Below, in pieces: positions 7,764 through 16,456 of a stretch of 30,221 bases of DNA. Below the pieces are notes generated by a model. That model was given only the letters and a program-made list of their open reading frames with translations, was not told the origin of the DNA and did no database searches. Source of the DNA: Alphaproteobacteria bacterium (GTDB taxonomy: Bacteria > Pseudomonadota > Alphaproteobacteria > Rhodospirillales > Rhodospirillaceae); contig QKGW01000576.1 of NCBI GenBank assembly GCA_003250275.1, positions 1 through 30,221 on the forward strand, read 5' to 3'. A program made the position numbers and the translations under genes. Positions within the stretch are counted from its first letter, which is position 1. Each line of letters starts with the position of its first letter.

Positions 7764-8051
7764 ATGAATTTCAGGCCGTTGCATGACCGTGTGCTGGTCA
7801 AGCGCGTTGAGATCGAAACCAAGACCGCTGGTGGCATCATCATCCCCGATAGCGCCAAGGAAAAGCCGATGCAGGGCGAGATCCTCGCTGTCGGCACCGG
7901 CATCCGCTCCGAGGACGGCAAGGTCACCCCGCTCGACGTGAAGAAGGGCGACAAGGTGCTGTTCGGCAAGTGGTCGGGCACCGAGGTCAAGATCGACGGT
8001 GTAGACGTCCTGATCATGAAGGAATCGGACATCCTCGGCATCCTGGGCTGA
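7764..8051 (+). CDS. groES: Co-chaperonin GroES
   Basis: A 95-residue GroES (Hsp10), the heptameric lid of the GroEL folding chamber. The N-terminus MNFRPLHDRVLVKR, the mobile loop ETKTAGGIIIPDSAKEKP and the C-terminal VLIMKESDILGIL are standard. The SD GGAGGA (7754-7759) precedes ATG 7764. It is the first gene of a two-gene operon under the CIRCE element and the RpoH-like promoter upstream. The length is normal and nothing is missing. Confidence 0.98.
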   Translation: MNFRPLHDRVLVKRVEIETKTAGGIIIPDSAKEKPMQGEILAVGTGIRSEDGKVTPLDVKKGDKVLFGKWSGTEVKIDGVDVLIMKESDILGILG

Positions 8052-8113
8052 TCCCGGACAGGACTCGCTAGGACCCGGATTTCGTTCACACGTAAAGCCA
8101 AGAGGAACGCATC

Positions 8114-9769
<1,656 letters not shown>

Positions 9770-9803
9770 GCCTCGCTCCCCAACGCCACAACCCGGCAAA
9801 AGG

Positions 9804-9834
9804 CCCGGCCTCCTCACGGAGGCCGGGTTTTTTT
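9804..9834 (+). terminator. Rho-independent terminator of groESL
   Basis: CCCGGCCTCC (9804-9813) pairs perfectly with GGAGGCCGGG (9818-9827) around a 4-base loop, followed by seven T residues (9828-9834). This is the textbook form and the strongest terminator in the window. Confidence 0.95.
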
Positions 9835-9908
9835 AACTTCGTGCAACGGCACGGCGTATGCATTCCCATTTGTAAATGTCTGAAAGCGACAAGACTCGGG
9901 AGGAGCTC

Positions 9909-11861
9909 ATGGCGTTCGGAACGGTCAAGACGCGTGTCGGCGCCATGGCGGGGCTCGGCATTGCCGGAATTCTGCTCGTCACCGCCGCCTTCGCCATCAG
10001 CAACGCCCTCACCGGGCATGAGGCCGAGCGCCGCTCCCGCTATGACGGGCTTGCCGCCGCCGCCGCGCGGATGCAGGTCGCCGCGCTCGAAGTCGAGCAG
10101 CGCGGCAAGGCCTTCCTTCTGCGTCATCAAAGCGCCGACGCCGATGCCGCCCGCGCCGCTCTGAACAGCGCCCATACCGCCCTCGACGACATCGGCGCGC
10201 TCGACACCGATCACAAACTCGACGTCCCGCGCACCCGTCTCGACGCCGCAATGGTGCGTTTCGGCACGGCGTTCGACGCCGTGGTCGCCGCCGAAACGGC
10301 CAAGGGCCTCACCGAGAACGACGGCGCACAGGGCGCCCTGCGCGGCCGCGTGCACGCCCTCGAGGACGTCGGCAAGGCGCTCGGCAGCGACCGCATCCTC
10401 GTCGACATCCTCACCCTGCGCCGCCACGAGAAGGACTACATGCTGCGGCAGGACCCGAAGTACCTCGACCGCGCGCGCACGGCGCACGAGCGCATGGTCG
10501 CCGCGCTCGCGTCCCTCGGTCTCGACCCGGTCCAGTCGCGCCGCGCCACCGACGACGCGAATGCCTACCTCGCGGCGTTCGGCGACTACGTCAAAGCCAA
10601 CGGCGAGTCCCGCGCGGCGCAGGAGGCGGCGGACGCGGCGTTCGCCGATGCCGCTGGCGCCGTCGACGAAATCAACACCGTCGCCGCGCGCGAAGCCTCC
10701 GACGCCGCGACGAGCCTCGAGGCCATTCGCACGCGCTTCACCGCAATCACCCTCGGGCTCGTCGTCGTCATTGCGCTCGGATTTGCCGCCGCCGCCGCGT
10801 GGATCGCGCGGTCGGTCTCGCGCCCCCTCGACCGCATCACCGCGACGATGGATCGCATGGCCGCGGGCGCGCGCGATCTCGTCGTGCCCGACACCGACAG
10901 CCGCGACGAAATCGGCGTGATGGCGCGCGCCGTGGAAGGCTTCCGCCTTGGCCTCGTCGAGGCGGAGCGGCTGGAGGCCGAAGCGAAGCGCCAGCAGGAG
11001 GCCGAACTCATCCGCGCGCGGGAACGCGAGCGTTTGACGCGCAGCTTCGACGACGCCATCGGCCATGCCCTCGAACGCCTCGCAGGCGCGGTGACCGACG
11101 TCCGCGGTACCGCCGGAGACCTCGCGGGCGCGGCGCGCGAGACCGTCACCCAAAGCAATGCGGCGGCGCACGCGGCTGAGGAATCCGCCGCCAACGTCAA
11201 CGCGGTCGCGGGAGCAACCGAGGAGCTGGAGGCTTCGACGCGCGAAATCAGCAGCCGCGTGCAGGACAGCCGCACGATCTCACGCCGTGCGGTGGAGCGC
11301 ATCGAAACCGCGAGCGGCAACGTCGGCGAACTCGAAAGCGCCAGCGGCCGCATCGGCGACGTGCTCGCCCTGATCACCGACATCGCCGACCAGACCAACC
11401 TGCTCGCGCTCAACGCGACGATCGAGGCGGCGCGCGCCGGCGACGCCGGCAAGGGCTTCGCCGTGGTCGCGGGCGAGGTGAAGAATCTCGCCAATCAAAC
11501 CGCCAGGGCCACCGGCGACATCCAGAGCCAGATCGACGGCGTGCGGCAGACCACCGGCGAAGTGGTTGCGGCGATCGGCGTGGTGCGCAAGGTGATCGAG
11601 GAAATGGACGAGGTGGTCGGTTCGATCGCCGCGGCGGTCGAGGAACAAAGCGCGGCGACCGGCGAAATCGCCCGCAACATCGCCGAGGCGGCGAGCGGCA
11701 ACGCGGAACTCACCGGCAACGTCGCCCAGGTCTCGGGGCTCGCGCAAGAAACCGGCGGGGTTGCCGACCGGATGATGCAGCTCTCCGCCGATCTCGAAGC
11801 CGACGCGGAAACGCTCAAGCGCGACGTCGAAGCCTTCCTGGGCGGACTGGCAAAGGTCTGA
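9909..11861 (+). CDS. Methyl-accepting chemotaxis protein with HBM sensor domain
   Basis: A 650-residue inner-membrane chemoreceptor. TM1 is at about residues 11-33 and TM2 at about 279-301. They enclose a periplasmic helical bimodular (HBM) domain marked by LRRHEKDYMLRQD (170-182). HBM domains in characterised receptors (McpS) bind organic acids. A HAMP domain follows (about 302-354), then the cytoplasmic signalling region with its highly conserved hairpin tip DIADQTNLLALNATIEAA from residue 491, which contacts CheA/CheW. I chose ATG 9909 over an in-frame ATG at 9876 because GGGAGGAG (9898-9905) lies right before it. An organic-acid ligand would suit the many carboxylate carriers nearby, but that is an inference. 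Confidence 0.93.
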   Translation: MAFGTVKTRVGAMAGLGIAGILLVTAAFAISNALTGHEAERRSRYDGLAAAAARMQVAALEVEQRGKAFLLRHQSADADAARAALNSAHTALDDIGALDTDHKLDVPRTRLDAAMVRFGTAFDAVVAAETAKGLTENDGAQGALRGRVHALEDVGKALGSDRILVDILTLRRHEKDYMLRQDPKYLDRARTAHERMVAALASLGLDPVQSRRATDDANAYLAAFGDYVKANGESRAAQEAADAAFADAAGAVDEINTVAAREASDAATSLEAIRTRFTAITLGLVVVIALGFAAAAAWIARSVSRPLDRITATMDRMAAGARDLVVPDTDSRDEIGVMARAVEGFRLGLVEAERLEAEAKRQQEAELIRARERERLTRSFDDAIGHALERLAGAVTDVRGTAGDLAGAARETVTQSNAAAHAAEESAANVNAVAGATEELEASTREISSRVQDSRTISRRAVERIETASGNVGELESASGRIGDVLALITDIADQTNLLALNATIEAARAGDAGKGFAVVAGEVKNLANQTARATGDIQSQIDGVRQTTGEVVAAIGVVRKVIEEMDEVVGSIAAAVEEQSAATGEIARNIAEAASGNAELTGNVAQVSGLAQETGGVADRMMQLSADLEADAETLKRDVEAFLGGLAKV

Positions 11862-11877
11862 CGCGGGCTTCCGGAGA

Positions 11878-12282
11878 TTACGCGGCGACGGCGCGGGCCT
11901 TGGCGCCGCGTTCGATCGCGGCTGCGGTGAGGCGGTCGACGTCGAGGCGGTGGCGGATCATTTCGAGCATCCTGAGCTCTTCCTGGCCGACCCGGCCATC
12001 GGCGACCGCGACGTCGCACGCGAGCGCGTAGGCGGTTTCGCGCAACTTCACCGGCAACGCCACGCGGATCAGGTCGAGGGCGCGTTCGAGCCCGTCCTCC
12101 TGGTCGAGGAGCTGGGCGCAGTCCTCGGTGATGCCCGGAAGCTCGCTGTGGTCGAACCCGCGGAACACCGGCAGCGAGGTGACGTCGGTGCCGATCACCC
12201 TGAGTTCGGAATCGGTCATGTCGCGGTCCGCGGCGGAAACCAGGACCATGGTGTAGATCAGGGCTGCATGTTCGGAGATCAT
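11878..12282 (-). CDS. TerB-like tellurite resistance family protein
   Basis: A 134-residue, mainly helical cytosolic protein with two internal repeats of the TerB type, each with an acidic metal-binding loop: SAADRDMTDSELRVIG (residues 16-31) and VAVADGRVGQEELRML (91-106). The TerB fold is found in tellurite-resistance and phage-resistance clusters and also as a solitary housekeeping-like gene, as here; no other ter gene is nearby. The start is the ATG at 12282 on the minus strand with a near-perfect SD (GGAGGTGA) 5 bases upstream. Its stop lies 16 bases from the chemoreceptor stop (convergent genes). The function is not established. Confidence 0.8.
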   Translation of the reverse strand: MISEHAALIYTMVLVSAADRDMTDSELRVIGTDVTSLPVFRGFDHSELPGITEDCAQLLDQEDGLERALDLIRVALPVKLRETAYALACDVAVADGRVGQEELRMLEMIRHRLDVDRLTAAAIERGAKARAVAA

Positions 12283-12658
12283 CGTCACCTCCCTCAACCG
12301 TCCCGGACGGCGCCCGGGTACCTTCGAAAAGTATATGCGATCGCAATGGGGAAGGCGAGTCTCGCGCCTGCCCGGATGGGTTGGCGCGCCCCGCAAGCCG
12401 CCGCGATCAAACAAAAAATCCTCCGCCCATAATATTTGAAACAATTCGTTATGGAGGTGATTCACAATATTGTTTTGATATTTGAATGAAGCCAAGGCAA
12501 ACATCGCCCTCATGGGGAGAGGGCCGTCCTTCGTGGCGTTTCTCTGGAAACCGGATAAGACATCATCACGGTTTATTTCCGATTGTTGCAAGTAACGATC
12601 GGAGGCAAACCGCCGCGCGGCCGCGTGCCGTGCGCCACCGAGACCAGGAGGGGAACCT
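12283..12658. promoter_or_regulatory. Divergent intergenic region with AT-rich repeats (TerB-like gene / MFS carrier)
   Basis: This 376-base divergent promoter region is much richer in A/T than the genes around it, chiefly at 12405-12600. It contains a perfect 10-base palindrome ACAATATTGT (12464-12473) and the direct repeat ATATTTGAA at 12432-12440 and 12478-12486 (46 bases apart). These look like operator elements for one or both genes. I could not assign a confident -35/-10 pair or a named regulator. Confidence 0.45.
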
Positions 12659-13873
12659 ATGGCCAACGGATTCAATCGCGGCTGGATCGTCGTCGCCGCG
12701 GGCTTGTGCATCAACCTGATGTTCGGCGTGCTCTACACCTGGAGCATCTTCTCGGCGAACCTCAGCAGCACCTACAAGTGGACCGCCTTCGAGGCGTCGC
12801 TGCCCTACACCGTCGCGATCGCGATGTTCGCGCTCGTGATGCTCGTCGGCGGCAAGCTGCAGGACCTGTTCGGGCCGCGCATCGTCGCCACCATGGGCGG
12901 CGTGCTCACCGGCGCGGGCCTGGTGCTGTCGTCGATGTTCCCGACGCTCACCGGCGTGATCCTCTGCTTCGGCGTGCTCACCGGCGCGGGCATCGGCATG
13001 GGCTACTCCGCCACCACCCCGGCGGCGATCAAGTGGTTCCGCCCGGCGCAGAAAGGCCTGATCACCGGCATCGTGGTGACCGGCTTCGGCCTCGCCTCGC
13101 TCTACATCGCGCCGCTGACCAAGGCGCTGATCGCGAGCTACGGGATGTTCACCACCTTCAAGCTCCTCGGCGTCGGCTTCGGCCTCATGATCGTGCTGTT
13201 CGCACAGTTCCTTGCGGTGCCCGCCGCGGCCGCCACTCCGGCGGCGGCGCAGGCGTCGTCGTCGAACGACTACACTTGGCGCGAGATGCTCAAGACCCCG
13301 CAGTTCTACCTGCTCTGGCTGATGTTCCTCGCGGGTTCGATGACCGGCCTGATGCTGATCGGCCACCTCGCCAAGATCGCGACCCTGCAGACCGGCGCGA
13401 ACATGGGCGTCGCCCTGGTCGCGATGATCGCGATTGCGAACGCGCTCGGGCGTCCGGTGGCGGGCTTCGTCTCCGACAAGATCGGCCGCGGCCGCACCAT
13501 GGCGATGCTCTACCTGCTGCAGGGCGCGACGCTCCTGATGTTCTCGCACTTCGACAGCTTCGCGACGATCCTCGCCGGTTCGATGGTGATCACCTTCTCC
13601 TACGGCGCGATGCTCGCGGTCTATCCGTCGGCGGTGGGCGACTTCTACGGCACCCGCAACCTCGGCTTCAACTACGCGATCCTGTTCACCGCGTGGGGCG
13701 TCGCGGGCGTCTCCGGCCCGCTCGCGGCGGGGTGGATTCTCGACCACACCGGCGGCTACGGCGCGGCCTTCCTGATCACCGCGGTGCTGTGCTTCTTCGC
13801 GGCGGGACTCGGGCTGATCGTGCGCGCGCCGCGCCAGGAACGCGCCCTCGAGACCCTGCCGATGGCCGCCTGA
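12659..13873 (+). CDS. MFS transporter, oxalate/formate antiporter (OFA) family
   Basis: A 404-residue, 12-helix major facilitator. The N-terminal stretch RGWIVVAAGLCINLMFGVLY, the following TWSIFSANLS, and the helix 4-5 segment TGAGIGMGYSATTPAAIKWF are characteristic of OxlT-like OFA carriers. The cytoplasmic loop between helices 2 and 3 carries GGKLQDLFGPR, and the equivalent loop between helices 8 and 9 carries GRPVAGFVSDKIGRGR. A polar central loop lies at about residues 185-205. OFA members exchange or import small mono- or dicarboxylates; the substrate here is unknown. The start at ATG 12659 has an SD AGGAGGG (12646-12652). It is followed by an acetate-channel gene, so a carboxylate role is plausible. 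Confidence 0.88.
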   Translation: MANGFNRGWIVVAAGLCINLMFGVLYTWSIFSANLSSTYKWTAFEASLPYTVAIAMFALVMLVGGKLQDLFGPRIVATMGGVLTGAGLVLSSMFPTLTGVILCFGVLTGAGIGMGYSATTPAAIKWFRPAQKGLITGIVVTGFGLASLYIAPLTKALIASYGMFTTFKLLGVGFGLMIVLFAQFLAVPAAAATPAAAQASSSNDYTWREMLKTPQFYLLWLMFLAGSMTGLMLIGHLAKIATLQTGANMGVALVAMIAIANALGRPVAGFVSDKIGRGRTMAMLYLLQGATLLMFSHFDSFATILAGSMVITFSYGAMLAVYPSAVGDFYGTRNLGFNYAILFTAWGVAGVSGPLAAGWILDHTGGYGAAFLITAVLCFFAAGLGLIVRAPRQERALETLPMAA

Positions 13874-13908
13874 GCCCGATCCAACCGCCCGAAAACTCTC
13901 GGCTTTTG

Positions 13909-13941
13909 TTGCGCCGCCTGGAAAAATTCCAGGCGGCGCAA
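13909..13941 (+). terminator. Strong hairpin after the OFA carrier gene
   Basis: TTGCGCCGCCTGG (13909-13921) pairs perfectly with 13929-13941, and A/T pairs extend the stem to a 3-base loop. No T tract follows, so it is either a factor-assisted terminator or an mRNA 3'-end stabiliser for the MFS transcript. Confidence 0.6.
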
Positions 13942-13951
13942 TGATTTACGG

Positions 13952-13982
13952 AAACGATCAAAAATATCGCAAAAAACGATCA
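13952..13982. promoter_or_regulatory. Direct-repeat operator candidate (AAACGATCA x2)
   Basis: AAACGATCA occurs at 13952-13960 and 13974-13982, a centre spacing of 22 bases (two helical turns). The second copy ends 9 bases before the putative -35 box. This geometry is typical of an activator bound on one DNA face next to RNA polymerase. The binding protein is unknown. Confidence 0.45.
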
Positions 13983-13991
13983 TTTCGGGGA

Positions 13992-14019
13992 TTGATTTCG
14001 CGCGGGCAGCGACTATGAT
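13992..14019 (+). promoter_or_regulatory. Sigma-70-like promoter candidate for the acetate transporter
   Basis: TTGATT (13992-13997) is separated by 16 bases from TATGAT (14014-14019), the best -35/-10 pair in this leader. A start near 14026 would give a long 5' untranslated region containing the ATTCCAA palindrome. Confidence 0.5.
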
Positions 14020-14076
14020 GCGGGCCTTCGACGAGCTGGAGCCGTACCCGAATGGGGCGTCCTCGGGGGGAGCGCA

Positions 14077-14091
14077 ATTCCAATTTGGAAT
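14077..14091. promoter_or_regulatory. Perfect palindrome operator candidate (ATTCCAA-T-TTGGAAT)
   Basis: A 15-base perfect inverted repeat about 50-65 bases downstream of the putative -10 box, where a bound dimeric regulator would block elongation or initiation. An extra left half-site ATTCCAA lies at 14161-14167, 84 bases (about eight turns) further, which would permit looping. Confidence 0.45.
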
Positions 14092-14293
14092 CGTTCTTGG
14101 AGGGGAAACACTACGGGCCGTTTGCTTATCGGTCAGGCCGTTCGCCGGATACTTGACATAATTCCAAGTTAGGCGACGCCGCGCCGTATGGCCATCCGAC
14201 CCGCTCTGGGGGAACCGTGCGCCGGGCTCTAGGAACCAACGATACGATCGTCTGGGAAAGGCCTCCCAGGCACCGCAAGCTGGAGAGAACCCA

Positions 14294-14950
14294 ATGAGTG
14301 CACCGTCCATCGACCCGTCGGCGCCGAAGACCGTCATCGCCGACACCACCGCGAATCCCGCGCCGCTCGGCCTCTGCGCCTTCGGCCTGACCACCTTCCT
14401 GCTCAACGCCCACAACGCCGGCTTCTTCGGCCTGGATTCGATGATCCTCGGCATGGGCCTGTTCTACGGCGGCCTCGCCCAGCTGTTCGTCGGCTGGATG
14501 GAGTGGAAGAAGGGCGCGACCTTCGGCACCGTCGCCTTCACCTCCTACGGCTGCTTCTGGATCTCGCTCTGCATGTTGATCATGCTGCCGAAGATGGTCA
14601 CCGGCATCACCCCGGCGAGCCCGACCTCGATGGCGTTCTTCCTTGGCATCTGGGGCGCGATGTCGACGGTGCTGTTCTACTGCACCTTCCGCGCCAACAC
14701 CGCCCTGCAGGTGACCTTCGGCCTGCTCGTCGTGCTGTTCGCCCTCTTGGTCCTCGGCAACGCCACCCACGGCTCCGAGATCTCCCACGTCTTCCACACC
14801 CTCGCGGGCTGGGAAGGTATGCTGACCGCGTTCGCCGCGCTCTACACCGGCCTCGCCCAGGTGGTCAACGAGATGTACGGCAAGACCATGTGGCCGCTCA
14901 ACAAGGCCCCGGCTCCGGCGCCGAAGGCGGAGATGCAGAAGGCCGCGTAA
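14294..14950 (+). CDS. satP: Acetate uptake transporter, GPR1/FUN34/YaaH (AceTr/SatP) family
   Basis: A 218-residue inner-membrane protein with six predicted helices. The family signature NPAPLGL is at residues 21-27, followed by FGLTTFLLNAHNAGF and, between helices 2 and 3, GGLAQLFVGWMEWKKGATFG; the helix 3 segment FTSYGCFWIS is also typical. SatP-type proteins are hexameric acetate/succinate-proton channels. The N-terminal 20 residues and the Pro/Ala/Lys tail (PAPAPKAEMQKAA) are cytosolic extensions. The ATG at 14294 has GGAGAG upstream (14282-14287). It sits alone between a long regulatory leader and its own terminator, so it is probably monocistronic. With the SSS/DUF4212 symporter 4.3 kb downstream, it points to active short-chain carboxylate use. 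Confidence 0.93.
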   Translation: MSAPSIDPSAPKTVIADTTANPAPLGLCAFGLTTFLLNAHNAGFFGLDSMILGMGLFYGGLAQLFVGWMEWKKGATFGTVAFTSYGCFWISLCMLIMLPKMVTGITPASPTSMAFFLGIWGAMSTVLFYCTFRANTALQVTFGLLVVLFALLVLGNATHGSEISHVFHTLAGWEGMLTAFAALYTGLAQVVNEMYGKTMWPLNKAPAPAPKAEMQKAA

Positions 14951-14971
14951 TCCGCGCCTCGCACCTTGCGG

Positions 14972-15004
14972 ACGGGCGGCCTTCGGGCCGCCCGTTTCGT
15001 TTTA
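14972..15004 (+). terminator. Rho-independent terminator after satP
   Basis: ACGGGCGGCC (14972-14981) pairs with GGCCGCCCGT (14986-14995) across a stable TTCG tetraloop, followed by a T-rich tail (TTTCGTTTT). It separates the acetate transporter from the tRNA gene. Confidence 0.88.
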
Positions 15005-15060
15005 CTTGACGCCCCTCGCCAGCCACATATAGTCGGCGAACTTCGAGGGTTTTCCTCCAT

Positions 15061-15147
15061 GCCCCTGTGGCGGAACCGGTAGACGCGGCAGACTCAAAAT
15101 CTGTTGTCCTTGCGGACGTGGGAGTTCGAGTCTCCCCGGGGGCACCA
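15061..15147 (+). tRNA. tRNA-Leu (anticodon CAA)
   Basis: An 87-base type II tRNA. The acceptor strand GCCCCTG (15061-15067) pairs with CGGGGGC (15137-15143), followed by discriminator A and an encoded CCA (15145-15147). The anticodon stem CAGA/TCTG encloses loop CTCAAAA, placing anticodon CAA at 15095-15097. A long variable arm (TGTCCTTGCGGACG) and a T arm with GTTCGAGTC follow, as in Leu tRNAs. It reads UUG codons. The block immediately downstream is compositionally foreign, so this tRNA may be an integration site, although no copy of its 3' end was found further on. Confidence 0.97.
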
Positions 15148-15457
15148 TTGAAATATCAATAAGTTACAGGGCGGCTCATGCCGCCCTTTGCTTTTAATGG
15201 AACATTCCAGGTTGCAGATGGGTTGCAGCAGTGAGCGGATGCAGGCGGGACACGGCGGGCATTTTGTCGCCCCTCTCCATTCTTTCGATACGAACGAGCA
15301 AAGCCGCGCGTCAGTAACGCGCCCATATAGAAAGGGTTATGCACCATGGCGAGCTACACCAGAGCCGCCGCCACGGAAGGGCTCGGGTCAAATTTACTGA
15401 CGCGTTGTCGCGGAGCGGCTATGGTAGGAAAAATTGGATTGAGGTGGTGCGGCAACC
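15148..15457. other. Gene-poor junction between tRNA-Leu and the AAA ATPase gene
   Basis: About 310 bases with no convincing gene. It holds the tRNA terminator (15168-15195) and then a stretch with short repeats such as GGTTGCAG and GGGTTGCAG (15208-15230). The AAA gene's ribosome-binding site GAGGTGG is at 15441-15447. No integrase gene is present. It looks like the edge of an acquired segment. Confidence 0.5.
15168..15195 (+). terminator. Terminator after tRNA-Leu
   Basis: AGGGCGGC (15168-15175) pairs with GCCGCCCT (15180-15187) around a TCAT loop, then TTTGCTTTT. It lies 21 bases past the tRNA 3' end. Confidence 0.85.
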
Positions 15458-16444
15458 ATGGCGCGCGGTGAGTTGATGAAAAAACTTCTGGCAAGCTACG
15501 GTCGGGAAGAGGACTTTCGCGCCGTTGCTGAACAGATCATCGACGAAGAAGAAAAGAAGAACAATCGTGTCCTCGCACGCTCCTTGCGCAAATCGTTAGA
15601 CGCAGGGCCGTCGCGGCGTGTCAAGCCAAAGGCACTGGCACCACTCATTCCATTTCCTGAAGCAGCGGGCGATTTCATCGAGCTAATCGAGCCGACGCAC
15701 AACAAGCAGGCCATTATCCTAGCACCCGATAACGTGCGTATCTTCCTCTCGCTACTGCGCGAATATCAGCACGAGGATGAAATTCGGCGGCGTGGGCTGG
15801 GTATCCGATCAAAGCTTCTCTTCTGCGGGCCTCCGGGATGCGGCAAGACTCTCTGCGCGGAGATCTTTGCGGCCGAGCTTCGCCTTCCGCTTTATATCGT
15901 CAAGATCGACCGACTGATCTCTTCCTACCTCGGCGAGACGGCAAACAACATCCGTAAAATTTTCGAGTTCGCCCGCAAGCAGCCTTCCGTCCTATTCTTC
16001 GATGAGTTCGATGCTCTTGCCCGCGCCCGCAGTGAGGACGGCGAGCATAGCGAGCTACGGCGCGTCGTTAACAGCCTGCTCATCTTTATCGACCGCATCC
16101 AGCCTAAGGGGTTCTTAGTCGCTGCTACCAACTTCGACCAGTCTCTCGACCCTGCAATCTGGCGGCGTTTTGACGAAGTGATCTGGTTCGACCGGCCCAA
16201 CCGCCGGATGGCGGCCCGGTTCTTACGAATGAAGTTCAAAAATGTATCCCTGAACTTCAATCCTGAGACATACCTCCAAGAACTTGACGGCTTTTCTTAT
16301 GCCGAGCTAGAACGAGTTTGCGTCCAGGCGATCAAAACCTCCATCATCGATAGGAAGAACCTCGTGGAGGAGAAGGATTTTCTGGCAGCCCTGACCGATG
16401 AGCGCAGACGGCGGCGGCGTTCGTTGCGCATGACCCCCGCATGA
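15458..16444 (+). CDS. AAA+ ATPase partner of a subtilase (candidate conflict/defence gene)
   Basis: A 328-residue classical AAA ATPase. A charged helical N-terminus (1-60, EEEKKNNRVLARSLRKS) precedes the ATPase core: Walker A GPPGCGKT (124-131), Walker B VLFFDE (178-183), sensor-1 Asn in AATNFDQ (225), the second region of homology with arginine-finger candidates Arg236/Arg237 in WRRFDEV, and a C-terminal lid with GFSYAELERVC. It resembles the ATPase part of FtsH/Vps4-like proteins but has no membrane segment and no protease domain of its own. Base composition and codon choice (TTA, TTG and AGA-type codons) differ from the flanking genes. It is followed in the same frame, after one TGA, by an S8 peptidase gene, so the two are probably a functional unit. 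The role is inferred; ATP-driven gating or sensing for the protease is one possibility. Confidence 0.88.
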   Translation: MARGELMKKLLASYGREEDFRAVAEQIIDEEEKKNNRVLARSLRKSLDAGPSRRVKPKALAPLIPFPEAAGDFIELIEPTHNKQAIILAPDNVRIFLSLLREYQHEDEIRRRGLGIRSKLLFCGPPGCGKTLCAEIFAAELRLPLYIVKIDRLISSYLGETANNIRKIFEFARKQPSVLFFDEFDALARARSEDGEHSELRRVVNSLLIFIDRIQPKGFLVAATNFDQSLDPAIWRRFDEVIWFDRPNRRMAARFLRMKFKNVSLNFNPETYLQELDGFSYAELERVCVQAIKTSIIDRKNLVEEKDFLAALTDERRRRRRSLRMTPA

Positions 16445-16456
16445 CGAGTTGCCACC

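Larger units (their letters stand above)
13874..14293 (+). promoter_or_regulatory. Long leader region of the acetate transporter gene
   Basis: 420 bases without a gene. In order, it holds: a strong hairpin (13909-13941); the direct repeat AAACGATCA at 13952-13960 and 13974-13982, 22 bases apart; a sigma-70-like promoter TTGATT (13992-13997)-N16-TATGAT (14014-14019); a perfect 15-base palindrome built on ATTCCAA/TTGGAAT (14077-14091); and a further ATTCCAA half-site at 14161-14167. I see no coding potential. If the promoter is correct, the mRNA leader is about 265 bases long. Confidence 0.55.

Noticed and set aside
9876..9908. Upstream ATG as the chemoreceptor start
   Set aside because: No SD precedes 9876, while GGGAGGAG precedes ATG 9909 at ideal spacing and the protein then begins directly before TM1.
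14160..14293. Sigma-54 promoter before satP
   Set aside because: GGCAC and GC pairs near 14267-14282 have the wrong spacing (8, not 10 bases between GG and GC).
15156..15347. Small minus-strand frame after the tRNA as a relic integrase end
   Set aside because: The 63-codon frame has no integrase motif and no SD. It overlaps the tRNA terminator, so it is not supported.
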